Shown one piece after another: positions 36,901-48,599 of a stretch of DNA of 64,000 nucleotides. The DNA is from Carallia brachiata (taxonomy: Eukaryota > Streptophyta > Magnoliopsida > Malpighiales > Rhizophoraceae), in assembly GCA_021464245.1 (NCBI GenBank), contig JADCRB010000098.1, forward strand, positions 1,798,001 through 1,862,000, written 5' to 3'. How positions within the stretch are numbered: the stretch's first letter is position 1; the number at the start of each line of letters is the position of its first letter. Position numbers and translations under genes: made by a program. Below the pieces are notes generated by a model. The model had not been told where the DNA came from and made no database searches. It was given only the letters and a program-made list of their open reading frames with translations.

Positions 36901-39900
36901 CCAAAATATTAAATATATTCATTTCTAAACTTATAATCTTAATATTTTAGGTATATACTTTCTGACTGCTAATGAGTTTGATCTGTTAAAAATTCAAAAT
37001 ATTAAAATATTAAATATGTGTTTGAAATAAAGCCCCTTGGGGTCCTCATTGGAATTGAGCCACTTCGATCAAAATTAAGTTTTCACGACCCTCATTGGAG
37101 TTATAGCATCTGCTTTGGATCAAATCTTGGCCCTCAACAGAATTAATTCCATTCAAAATTAAGCTCACGTAGTTCTTGACAAAATTACAAAGGAGTATTA
37201 GTAGTGGGATTCACTCAGAAACCGACTCTACATAAATTTTAATTTTTTTTATTTGTAATTTGTATTGGTATTTTCATAGCTTAACTATTTTAAGACTCGA
37301 AATTTACAGTCTCGTCTAATTTCTGGCACATTCGGTGGGAAGTTTTTACCTGTCATCAGTTACTCGTTAAAGCAAAAGGAAGCTGAAGAAGGAAACAAAA
37401 AAGAAAAAAATACAAAAAAAAAGGAAAAAGAAAAAAAAAAGAAAAGGACGAAAAAAAGGAAAAAAAAAGGGAAAGGTCCACCAAAAAAAAAAAATTATGA
37501 AAAAAAAGATTCCAACGGAAATGTAGAACACTAATGACAATAAAAAAGAGTACAACCACTGCTACTAACAAAAAAGCGGCTGTTTCATTGCCTGCATCAA
37601 TTACTTTACCTAGGTACGCAGGTCTAAAAACCTGTGGGCAGACACGATTCCTCACCGTCCAAATACAGTAAAATATTGAAATAGAAAATTTACAGTTCAT
37701 ATAGTAATAAGATCTCTCTCCCGACTCTCTTGTCGGATAGAGAAGTTGATCATCTACCCTGATCGAAGTTGGAGGCAATGAGATAAAGCGGGCACAACAT
37801 CAGAAGCCAACTTATTCTGCAAAAACAAGCACGGAGGAATTAAAAGAGCCTTCTACTCCAATCTTTCATGGAATGTCATCTATCAACACTGACATCGTTG
37901 CAGTTATTATGACATACACAACCAGTACGAAAGAAAGAATTGCATAATCGGAGAGTAGAATCTCACAGTTGATTAGAGTTTTGGAGGAAAAATATTAACA
38001 AATCGCTAATTTCAAAGGAAAGGCCCCAATCTAAATTGATCTTGAGACTTGAGAAGAGCAATCATATTCACTTGATTTCACTCCAAAAGTAACGCTAGTT
38101 TACATCTTCACTGCAGAAAAACAATTAGGTGGTTTCACGCAGCTGCCACCTTCAAATTCTATACTTTTGTTATCCGTCCAATAATTACAAGACATGATAA
38201 CCAATACAATCTGCCTGCTACAAAGTACATCATTCCAAGGATCGCAAATGTAAGTCAAGTCGTACACGAGTCTATTCCAGCATGCCTTTGGATTATGAAC
38301 CACTCAAATTTCAATAATTCGATGGAGGAGGTGATCCTAAACAGAACATTGCTCAATCTGTCGAGACCTGCAACAACGCGAGAACTCACGGAGATCTCTT
38401 GGTAAAACAGTTCATTCATTCATTCAGGAATACTGCCTTCACATGGTTCATAAACCTCGAAATAAAATCAATTGACAGTTAAGAACAGTTACAACGCGAG
38501 TTTCTCAATGGAAGAACAGTAAGCATGATGAAACTTATTAGCACCAAGTAAAGAAAAGGAGATCCGTTGCGGAATACATAAATTGATAACATGCTTTCAG
38601 TCTGGGTTGCAAGGTTTGTCTGACGGAAACTTTCGCTGTGGAAATGTGTATTTAAAGCATGCACTGAGAGCCCGTCACCTGTTTGTGTATTTAGTAACGT
38701 GCTCTTCTTTTCTTTACTTGGTACTAATAAGCTCCATCATGCTTACTGTTCGTGCTGAAAAATCCATTGAGAAATTCACGTTATAGCCGTTCCTAACTGT
38801 CAATTGATTCTGGTTTGAAGTGTATGAACAGATAACGCAGTATTCTTGAGTGGACGAACGAACTGTTTCAACAAGAGATTTCCATAAGTTACTACGTTAT
38901 AGATTTCGACGGAGTGAGTAATGTGCTATTTAGGATTATCTTGTCTATCGAATTGTTGTAATTGGGGTGGTTGGTTACCTAAAGGCATACTGAGATTTTC
39001 AATCCGCCTCGTGTACGACTTGACTTACATTTGCGAGTTTTGAAATAATGCACTTTGTTGTAAATGGATTGTATTGGTTATCATGTCCTATAATTATTAT
39101 ACATATAACGAAGTTATAAAATTTGAAGGTTGCAGCTGTGTGGAACCGCCTGATTGTTTTTCTGCAGTGAAAATGTCAGTTGGCGTTATTTTTTGAGTGA
39201 AATCAGGTAGATATGACTGCTTTTCGCGGGTCTTAAGATCAATTTGGATAGAGGTATTTCTTTTAAGATTGACGATCTGTTGATCTTTTTCTTTTAAAAT
39301 TTTAATCAGTTGTGAAATCCTACTATGCAATTCTCTCCTCTGTGCTGGTTGTATTTGTCATCATAATTGTAACGACGTCGGTGTTGGGAGATAATGTTCC
39401 ATAGAAGATTGGAGTAGAAGGCTCTTTTGATTCCTCTGTGTTTGTTTTCGCAGAATAGGTCGGCGGCTTCTAATGTTGTGCACGCTTTGTCTCATTACTC
39501 CCAACTTCGATCAGGGTAGATGATTTGACTTCTCTATTTGACGAGCGAGTTGGGGGAGAGATCTTATTACTGTGTAAGTTGCAGATTCTCTATTTCAATA
39601 GTTTGCTGTGTTTGGACTATGAGGAATCGTGTTCATCCGCGAGTTTTTAGACCTACGTACTTAGGTAGGATAATTGATATAGACAATGGAACGGTCGCCT
39701 TTTTGTTGGTAGCGACAGTCGTGCTCTTTTTGATGCCATTAGTGTGCCGGAGTTTTGCTAGAATTCTTTTTTTTTTTTAAATTTGGTACCCTTTTTTTTT
39801 TGCCCTTCCCCTTTTCTTGTCTTTTTCCCTTTTTTTTGTGTTTTTTTTTTTCAGCTTCTTTTATGTTTTTAGGAGCAAAAGATGTGAATTAAAAATATCT

Positions 39901-40877
39901 CACCCGGCGTGCCAGAAATTTGACGATGCTATAAATTTCTAGCCTTAAAACAGTTAAGTTACAAAAATACAAATTACAAGTTAAAATTTATGTAGAGTCG
40001 GTGTCTGTGTGAATACTCGGATTAATGCTCCTTTGTGATTTTATTAAGAATAACGTGAATTTAATCTTGACAGAAATAAATTTCACAGTTTGATTTTAGA
40101 CGGAATAAATTTTGCTGAGGGCTGAGACTTTATTTCAGACAGATACTGTGACTCCGGTGAAAGCCGTGAGAGCTTAATCTCAATCAGACTTGTTTGATTT
40201 CGGTGAGGGCTATAGGGAGCTTTATGCGAGACAGATATTTAATATTGCGAGTTTTTGATCTGTCAGATCTAACTCAGTGGTGGTCAAAGAGTATACATTC
40301 AAAATATTAAGATTGTAAGTTTAGAAATGAGTATGTTTAAAATTTTGAACTTTTGATATGGAAGATCTATCTAAGTGGCACCTAAAGAGTAAATATGAAA
40401 ATGAGTCGAGGAGGAAACTTTACAAAGGAATTACAATGCTTTTTTTGTTTCTCTCCGCCGATGGATTGTAAGGTTGAACAATTGGTCTATTTATAGGCTT
40501 TTGAGGGCGGTAAATACTAAAACATTAATTGGAATTTGGCCACCAACTTTACTCGGTAATTGCCGACCATTGACTTTCAACAATTTGGACTCCTTTTTCT
40601 TTTTTTTTTTTAATGTTTCCAATAACATGACTGGAAATATGTTACATGCCAAGTCCTTTTGCTTGATATTCTGGTTTCAGGGGGCAGCTGTTGCCTACGT
40701 GGCTGATTTGTTCAAAGTCCCTGTAATATTTGTAAAAGCTGTGACGGACATAGTGGATGGAGACAAGCCAACAGCAGAGGAATTTTTGCAGAATTTTGGC
40801 AGCAGTCACTGCTGCACTTGACCAGGCAACCCCCAGATATTGATTTCATCAATGGAAAGTCTATCTCTGAGCTTTGA
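33931..40877 (+). CDS. MTN: MTN, 5'-methylthioadenosine/S-adenosylhomocysteine nucleosidase, last exon frameshifted
   Basis: Enzyme of the Yang cycle: hydrolyses methylthioadenosine to adenine and methylthioribose, recycling methionine used for ethylene, polyamines and nicotianamine. Eight exons: 33931-34027, 34124-34187, 34831-34922, 35393-35499, 35782-35856, 36230-36304, 36396-36488, and 40681 onward. Joined, they read MAPHGEESNA, AMQTEAMPVVNKF, GVDSIGTVSASL, NAGTAGGFK, FLVSDVAFHDRRIPIP, then GAAVAYVADLF and AVTDIVDGDKPTAEEFLQN, which carries the catalytic Asp. After LQN one extra T (40794-40797) shifts the frame to a stop at 40819-40821, giving 247 residues. The expected tail continues as LAAVTAALDQATP in frame +1 and IDFINGKSISEL in frame +2, to 40877. 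Two single-base errors or mutations would explain this. Intron 7 is 4.2 kb and holds a large inverted repeat. The known plant enzymes are about 20 residues longer. Confidence 0.9.
36630..40600. repeat. Large imperfect inverted repeat (arms about 1.9 kb) in MTN intron 7
   Basis: The left arm at about 36630-38580 recurs in reverse orientation at about 38680-40600 around a spacer of roughly 100 bp. Paired landmarks: GGAGTCCGAATTGTTGAAAA (36634) with its inverse near 40594; a TATAAATAGG box at 36733 with CTATTTATAGG at 40488; a protein-like segment FRPAYLGKVIDAG near 37590 (minus) with FRPTYLGRIIDID near 39645 (plus); and AGCATGATG near 38521 with its inverse near 38740. Each arm opens like an LTR (TGTTGAAAAGTCAATGG, TATA box) followed by TTTCTGGCAC and a purine-rich leader. 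This looks like two LTR-retroelement 5' halves facing inward. Confidence 0.8.
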
Positions 40878-41757
40878 AATAAAATGACCTTCATGTTGGC
40901 ACCCCCTCAAGGCACATCAGAGGTGTGAAATGTTGTTCGAATATGGGAAGCCATATTGAGCATGAAAAATGTGTGGTTAATGTTTGCTTGGGGGTTATGC
41001 TTACGCAGCACCCAAAACTAGCAACTTAATGATTCGAGTCATTTGCCCGAAGAGTTGTGTATGCATATTATTATTACCTGCATTCGTTGATCCAGTGTGT
41101 TAAACATAGGTAAATGCTTCTCCTAGTGACTGATAAATTTTTATTTTTATTATTTTGTACATAGTGATTGTTTAAACTCGGAAGCTTGCAACATTATTGG
41201 GCAACCTTCACGTATCATTTGAGCTACTCCGTGTCTCCGATTCGATAATTTGAGTTGGTTGAACTGGCCACTTCAATCTTTCTGTGATAGTCCTGGAACC
41301 CATTTTGATCGTAGCGTCAAAACCAAAGCCAAAATACGGATTCGATTACAAGGGATGCATTCCACTGTCTCGCCAATGCTCACGTGTTTGCCATGAAAGG
41401 GTCTGGGTTTATAGTTCTTGATTAGCATGAGTACTAAATTGGTAGTGCAGATTTAGTACCAAAAATCTACCAAGATCTTAAAAAAGAAAAGAGCATGAGG
41501 ACCTTGTTTCTCAACTACTGATTTTACACTAGATATAATAATTGGCACGCTTGTTTGTCACCCTTTTAAAATTGAAAATATTGGTACCTCGTTCAAGCTT
41601 ATAATAATAACATTAAGCGTACGCGACAGCTGCATATATGTATGAAGCCTTCCTATGCTTCGTTTCATTGCGAAGTTGCGCACCATATCTTCCAGCAAAA
41701 TCATCAATCTTCTTTTGCAAAAGAAGCACGGGGACTGTAGCCTCAGAACAAGAAGCT
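40878..41757. other. Interval between MTN and the LAP5-like pseudogene
   Basis: Contains the probable MTN 3' UTR and the 5' flank of the pseudogene. No independent gene. The open frames near 41613-41912 on both strands are shadows of the first pseudogene exon and its flank. Confidence 0.5.
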
Positions 41758-43084
41758 ATGGCAAAGAAGGCCAACAATGGAAAAGCTACTATTCTGGCTC
41801 TTGGCAAGGCGTTCCCTCACCAGCTTGTAATGCAAGAGTTTTGGTTGATGGATATTCAGGAACACCAATTGTGATGATCCAGACTCAAAGAGAAACTAAC
41901 TCGGCTCTGTAACATTTCCAACTTTTCTCCCTGCCATATGGGTTGACATTTATCGCTCAAAATTATAGACTACTTAGCTTTATCCAGCATTATCTATTAT
42001 CTGCTAAAAATTATTGATCTTGAGATACTTCAACTTGTAAACCCCCCACCCCCTTTACCTCTGTATTTAGATTTCTTCCCTCATGTTTTACAGGCAAGAC
42101 AACCACCGTTAAAACAAGGTATTGTAGTCATGTCGGATGAGATACTAAAGCAGTACCCTGAACTAGCAATTGAGGGCCTCCCCAATCTGAGCAGCGACTC
42201 AAATTTGCAATGATGCTGTGACACAGATGGCTGTTGAAGCTTCACCAATCTTGCATCACGAACTGGGGTAGGCCTGTAACTGATATTACCCACTTAGTCT
42301 ACGTGTCTCAAGTGAAGCTAGGCTACCAGGCGCGATCTTTACCTCGCAAGCGCCCTTGGACTTAGCCCGGAAACACAGCGCGTTGTGCTTTACTTCATGG
42401 TGGGTGTCCGGAGGTGTGGCTGGTCTCCGTGTTGCCAAGGATTAGCTGAGAATAATCCTGGCAGCAGAGTTTGCTGGCTACTTCTGAAACTACCATTATT
42501 GGGTTCAAACCACCGAGTACAGATAGACCGTATGATCTAGTTGGGGTTGCACTCTTCGGGGATGGTGCTGGAGCCACGATATATAGGCACAGACCCGGTT
42601 TCGGACCACAGAAAGCCCTCTCTATGAGCTTCACACAGCAACCCAAAATTTTCTCCAAATACAGAAAAGATTATCGATGGCAAGTTGACAGAGGAAGAGG
42701 TATCAGTTTCAAGCTATCAAGGGAGCTGCCTCAGGTGATTGAAGACAACTTGGAAGCATTCTGTCTAAGTTGATGGCAGTTGCCAAGCTAACAACGAGGA
42801 CTATGACAAGATGTTTTGGGCGGTCCATCCAGGTGGGCCTGCGATCTTGAACCGTATTGAAAAGCGACTCAATTTGTTGCCGGAAGAAACTGAATTCTAG
42901 TAGGCGAGCCCTGGCAGATTACGGTAATGCAAGCAGTAACACCATCGTGTATGTGTGGAGTACATGCTACAAGAGAGCTCGAAGAGCGAGGTGCATGATG
43001 GCGACAATGAATGGGGCGTGATACTAGCTTTTGGGCCTGGGGGTCACCTTTGAAGGAATCCTTGCAAGAAACCTCACCATCTGA
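41758..43084 (+). pseudogene. LAP5: LAP5/PKSB-type III polyketide synthase pseudogene
   Basis: Remains of a chalcone-synthase-like enzyme of the LAP5/PKSB group, which makes alkylpyrones for sporopollenin in tapetum cells. Exon 1 from 41758 reads NNGKATILALGKAFPHQLVM, loses one T, then GTP and CDDPDS-type sequence. Exon 2 from about 42094 has KTTTVKTRY, MSDEILKQYPELAIEG, and later LLATSETTIIGFKPPSTDRP, PYDLVGVALFGDGAGAT, GISFKLSRELPQVIEDNLEA, MFWAVHPGGPAILNRIEK, ADYGNASSNT and AFGPGVTFEGILARN. Many frame changes break it. The Cys, His and Asn motifs of the catalytic triad can still be located, but no continuous enzyme results: the codon after the Cys is damaged. Missing codons occur mainly as small deletions. 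The neighbour MTN and the invertase downstream match the Arabidopsis order around LAP5. Confidence 0.88.
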
Positions 43085-43797
43085 ATATATACATATATAC
43101 AACTTCCCAGCCCATTTTTCTTTGCCTTCTTGTTTTCTCCCTGATGGGTCTAGCCCATATTTCTTAATAACTTGAGGTTTATCAACGACAAAAACGATGA
43201 CAAGTGCTTTCAGTGGCCCAAAAATAGTGATGTACCTTTGGCAATCCAGCTCCCAGTTATCTAATTCTGAGCAATACCAACTGGGAAAAACTATCATACT
43301 TTCAAAAGCTTAAATTGAGAACCACTTGATTCATGTTACCCTCATACTCATGGCTCTTAACTTCTCTACCTTCGCAAGCAAGTCATCAAGGAAGAAAATT
43401 TTAATCGCAGAATGCTAAACCCGCCGAGCGAATGTCATAATTATAGGCCCGCTACTACCCGACTAGACATCATCCACTCCATCGGCAAGCTTCGTAACTA
43501 ATTCAGAAATTAACAGCCATAAATTGTTTTGAGCTATAAGCCATATGTAGAGCCAGTCTATATCGTAAAACATAAGATTTGCAGTCGTAATATAACTTAA
43601 TTCAACTGCAAAAAATAAAAAATAAAACACATCCACCTTTTGACTTTACAAGCAACCCATGAGATATGACTGCAACTGAGAACCAAATCCATGTAAACTG
43701 CAAAGAGCAAAGGGCAGATTCATGAACAGCACTGTCTGAGCTAATTTTGGATGCTGAGACTTGCTCGAATTCGAATACACTGGAAGAGTTTCTTCAG
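43085..43797. other. Interval between the LAP5-like pseudogene and the KDEL-receptor-like gene
   Basis: The two genes converge here. The stretch probably holds both 3' flanks. No gene recognised. Confidence 0.5.
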
Positions 43798-46700
43798 TTA
43801 CACCACTCCAGAGGGAAGGCGAAGAACAAGCTGTCCACCAAAAACACTGCAAACCAAATACAAATCACAATGACAATAAGCACCAGATCATGTAAACGTG
43901 TAGCATGCTTTTCTCATGCTATATATAACTATCAAAAGATGCTGACAAATTAACAAACCTTTTCACATAATAATAACAAAAATCTGCCAAGATGAAAGTC
44001 TGGACAATTTCTGAAATGAGAACCATAGAAGGCCACAATCCATACCCCAAGGCTACTAACAAGTGTCCACGACTATCTAGAACCTGTTCAAAGCAAATGA
44101 AACAATGCATTCACGTCATCACATCTAATCAGCTCATACTCCCTCAAATAAGGAGGATAAAACATTTGAAAGCACGTGACAAGACAACAACAACATGAGG
44201 AGACTTATTTCTTAAAAAAATTGAAGTGCAGAGCATTTGTGTTGCTTTCATGACAATCAGTCAGGCACAAATACATCCACCAGACAGTTTGGTGTCAGTG
44301 TCAGGGTCATAGGGATTCTTTCTTAGCGACTCTCCCATGAAATGAACCAATAATATTGTTGTAGTACTGTAGACTCGTCGGTCACCCAAATCTTACATAA
44401 TCAAACTCAAGGAGTGCTGCAGAAGGATTAAATTGAATGCTAGAAATAATCGGCTCAAAACACAATTAGCAAGGCACACCATCATCATGAGCCATATAAT
44501 CAATTTTTAATGTTAAAAAAAAAAAAATGCCAGAGAGAGAGGGATTAAAAAAATAGAACATCCCATCTGCTGAAAACCATACAGAACGTCTAGCCAAAAT
44601 ATATACAGAAATTTTCATGTCACTAACGACAAACCTGAAGAACCCAATGGGCACAGCTCAGGAACCTGGCAACACCCAATGCAAATACGTAATGTGCAGT
44701 GAAAGGTTCAACAATCTGAAAGTACAAAAATGAATGTGAGTTTCAAGCTGAGAACCTCCTAAGTAGGCATATTCTACTCAGTAAAACTGAACCTTTGTGT
44801 TCTGCATAACCCGCAACTGTGGTAGCACAGATACAGCTTCTAAGTAGACACAAAATGCCCATAAAATCCTGTTGAATAGATTATGCGATGTTGATGGATG
44901 AATAAGCAACGCCAGAACAGCACACGGTACCAACTGCATTCAGATCAAAGAATGAGGATTAATAATAATTATTTGAAAACTCTCAGATGTATCATTCCAC
45001 AAAAGGGTATCATGTGAAGCATGAACAAAAGAAATCATCCTGGCATTTAAGATTAATTGTAAAAAAAAAAAAAAAAAAAATAGCGACAACAGGACTACAC
45101 AAGGTAGATTAAAGATAGCATTTTCCACGGTGCAAGTGGCCTCCTAGAACTAGGCATTTGAAACAATCGAAAAACACAAACCACTGCAGCTATTCCAACT
45201 AAATATAGGCCAGTTTAGCCAAAATTTAGAGAAAAAGTTGAAAAAGAGGAACACATAAAGGATTTGGAAAGTCGATTCTGACATCATGAAATAGCAATTG
45301 GTACCTTCATCTGCCAAAATACAGCAAATCTAAGGATCTAATAGGTGAGCTCAATTCCCATGTTTGCATAGTTATAACACGTGTCTCAAGGAGCAATCCA
45401 GACCTAATCAATGACAGGTATCCACAAAACCTCATTCCATGCCTTTGCTTTACATGTGGACTGCACTATCATAAACTTTTGTAACAACTGATAGCAGAAA
45501 AGGCCTCTGCAATATATAAATGACCAGTGATGCAACAACTCAAGGTGATATTAAACCAAGCAATACTCACCACATAATATATTGCAAAGTTGTCTTTATC
45601 CTCCATGTAACTAGATTTCAATTTGAAACGGATCGTGTAAATAACCCACAAGGTTGTTGCTAATGTGGCCAAATCAAGCAGTGTGTGTATGTCATACTCC
45701 ATAACAAAGCTGCAGTACAGCCTAACAGCTAAGAAAATAGCTGTCAATTCCTGGGATTTGAGTGACAGTCCTGCAAATCAGAAAAGGAACGTTAAGAGAT
45801 GCATTGATCAAAAGAATAACAAACACATAAAGCACAAGGAAATTTTATGCATTAACCTAAAACACACACATCACATCAAATAAACCTTCTGTCAATTCGC
45901 TTGAACAAAGTGTATGGCATGCCATTGTGAGCATTCATAAGAAGGATCATGACATGTTATGATGTCAAGAAAGATGAGATTCACCACTGGAAGCCTCATA
46001 ACCCTATAAGTAAAGAGCTGCAACAGAAAAAAGGCTTGAAAACTAAGTTCCTATATGATCATGATTGTGGCAATCTAAAAACATTGTTTCAGGTAGATTT
46101 TTAAATTGGTAGAAGAACACATAATGGTACCGGGGACCCCAAGACCATAAAATTCATGCATACAGTGAGCTACATTCAACCAGCAAGACAACAACGCATT
46201 ATTAATCTGCCGAACTCTTCATGCATCAAAACTGAGAAAAATCCTCCGCAATTCCCACATTTTTTTCCTCTTTCTTTAATCCTCAAATTGCATCAATTGG
46301 GCTTTCGGTCGTTTAAAAACCAAAATTCTCACTTATGCAAAGAAGAAGAAAACCAATAACTGCAAACAAGTATCCAAACCAATAACTGCAAACAAGTATC
46401 CAAACGCCCAAATAAAATAATAATAATAATAAACATATACACCAACAAAAGAACAAAAATTAAGAAGGACCGCCTAACATAAATAAACCCTATGCTGCCC
46501 AACTAGAGAGCCCCAAACCATAAAAATCAATTAAGAGCAGAAATTCGGAAAATTGCTAAGAAACCCCCCGGGATTTGAGCAAATTCTACCAATTTCTATT
46601 AACGACATCATAAAGAAAAGGCAGAAATCCTATAAAGATTCGATCTTTTTTAACATTGTCATACCAGCACAAGTTTTCTCTTTCATGAGTTTGTAAATAA

Positions 46701-46887
46701 GGACAGAGATTCCAATAGAGTGGACCGCCTCGGCAGCCACAAAGAGGTTGTCGTGGTCCCATACGATGAATCGGAGCAAGACTAGAGCGGCCATGCCCGC
46801 CACCACCGCCAAGAAAGCCTTGACCTTCGGCGGCTGTCGCCGGACCCATGTCGTCACCGCGCGGATTGATCTCTGCTGCGCCCTCAT
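43798..46887 (-). CDS. ERD2-like (KDEL receptor family) membrane protein
   Basis: Integral membrane protein of the ER lumen protein-retaining receptor family, in the plant subgroup with an N-terminal extension (Arabidopsis At4g38790 / At2g21190 type). Six exons give 272 residues: 46887-46665, 45770-45571, 44933-44793, 44715-44635, 44083-43959, 43846-43798. The protein starts MRAQQRSIRAV, has a basic segment then AFLAVVAGMAALVLLRFIVW (first helix), AAEAVHSIGISVLIYKLM, KSQELTAIFLAVRLYCSF (the ERD2-type K-TC-G/S-ISLK counterpart), YTIRFKLKSSY, CVYLEAVSVLPQLRVM, FLSCAHWVLQ, and ends VFGGQLVLRLPSGVV. Seven membrane segments are expected. The class has no classical KKXX tail. All joints keep frame and no lesion is seen. 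Whether it binds HDEL/KDEL like true ERD2 is not established for this subgroup. Confidence 0.93.
46349..46403. repeat. Two-copy 26-bp tandem repeat in intron 1 of the ERD2-like gene
   Basis: AACCAATAACTGCAAACAAG followed by TATCCA occurs twice with a 26-bp period, starting at 46351 and 46377. The second copy is followed by (AAT)n-like sequence. Non-coding. Confidence 0.9.
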
Positions 46888-48599
46888 CTGTTTACTTCAC
46901 CAGCCCGGTGGGTCTTGGTTTGATTAGCTGTTATTACTATTTACTTTTGGAACTGGATGATAATAGCAGAGCATTGGAAAATAATTTCTCAGTTTGTTTT
47001 CTATCGAAATTTTGGGTTGCTTCAAGAGGGATACAGCATTGTTTGCCGTATCCGGAAAATTTCATTTATTTTATTTTTTCAATTCAACGAAACTTACTGA
47101 ACTGCTGTGCTAGAACGGATTTTTCTACAAGTAAAACTTGAAGGCAATACTAGCGAAGTAATGCGATGCAGGCGCTAGTGTGACATAAAAGAATTATTAA
47201 AATTTATTTAAATAATAATAGTAAAATTAACTTATTTTTATATTTTGATTTTTGAGTTTGAACTCCTATACCCGCTCTCATTTTGGTTAACTCATGCTGG
47301 AGGCCTCATCTCCTGTAAGCAGTGATGCGTAGCGTTAGGAGTAAATTCGCTTGCCTGAATTTTAGTGGCAGAGTCACGTTTGGTGTTACTGGTGCTTGAG
47401 AGGTAAGTTGGCCTCTTCGGGGTTGTTGAATGAAGTTTTAACAAATAAAAATTACCTCAGTCTCAACTTAATGATCTAATAATTAATATATTCAGTAAAT
47501 TTTTTTTTTCAAAAAAAAAGAATTATTAAATTGAAAATAAAAGAAATATTTATATATATTATTAGATGAAATTCGTATCTTCCACGTAAAGTCTATGGTT
47601 ATCTTGTCAAATTCTTTTTCTATTCTCTTTTTTCTTTTTTTTTTTGTAGGCCAAATTGCAAAGACACAAGACATATAATTACCAAATTTACAAAAGCTAG
47701 GGAACGTCTTTGTTGCCATTAAGTGAAAGGTTTCCTAGTTCTATCGTTAAGACACCATGTCAATAAAGAAACTGTTGCTTTTGTTTATAAATTTACATTT
47801 TTTGTCAACCAATTATATAGAATTCATTCCATTCCTAGAAGTTGCCAAAAATATGACTTAAACGATTCAGTGCAAAGTCTGCAATGATATTTCATTCTAC
47901 TTTGTTAAAGTTTTATCGTTCACAGAAAGTCTAGAGGGACACTCTTTTCATATCTCAAATATTTTTTTGGTTCATTAAAATGTTTATTAGACTTTGATCA
48001 AAAAAAATTATTAGACTATAAATTATATAAGTAAAAGAACTGTTTTATAATTACGATAAATTTGCTTGTTCCATTTCCATATCTCATACATTTTCTCTTC
48101 TCATATTGAACAGTTTCCGCTTCCATTGTAATTTTTCTGCACTACGTGATGCATTATGCACGTTTTCTTGAGTAATAGACAATCAATTGAAAATTATAAG
48201 TATTGTTGTCTAAATTAAAGTCTGTCTTGATCTTACCTAACTCATTCAAACTATTATGATGACAATACTGAATCTAATTTATTAATTCGCTGAAACGAGT
48301 TCTTATTTTCGTTATTTCAATAAAATTAGCATTTGACGAAAAATATTGAAGTCTGTTTTTCCTTTTTTACCACAATCAATCTTTTACTTAATGCAGATAA
48401 AATGTCTGATCTCAATTTGCTCTGGTCTATAAATTAAATCGAAGAATGCTACACCTATCATTATTGTCCTTGTTATTATTATTTTTTTGTAACCTGCCGT
48501 TGCAGCTAGTCATTACAAAGACACATTTCTTTTATGATTTACTTGTTATATTTAAATTTGTCTGTGCTTTGATTGTTATTGGACCACCCATTGTCCGGA
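46888..48599. other. Gene-free region upstream of the ERD2-like gene
   Basis: Should contain the promoter of the ERD2-like gene near 46888. Otherwise AT-rich with short T- and A-runs (for example 47497-47520 and 47625-47645). No gene recognised. Confidence 0.5.

Noticed and set aside
37356..37778. Minus-strand frame with a hydrophobic Phe-rich end in the MTN intron
   Set aside because: The Phe run translates a purine tract, and the rest recurs in the inverted arm; it is retroelement leader, not a membrane-protein gene.
41613..41912. Overlapping frames on both strands near the LAP5-like start
   Set aside because: They are shadows of the first pseudogene exon; the conserved reading is GKATILALGKAFPHQ from 41758.
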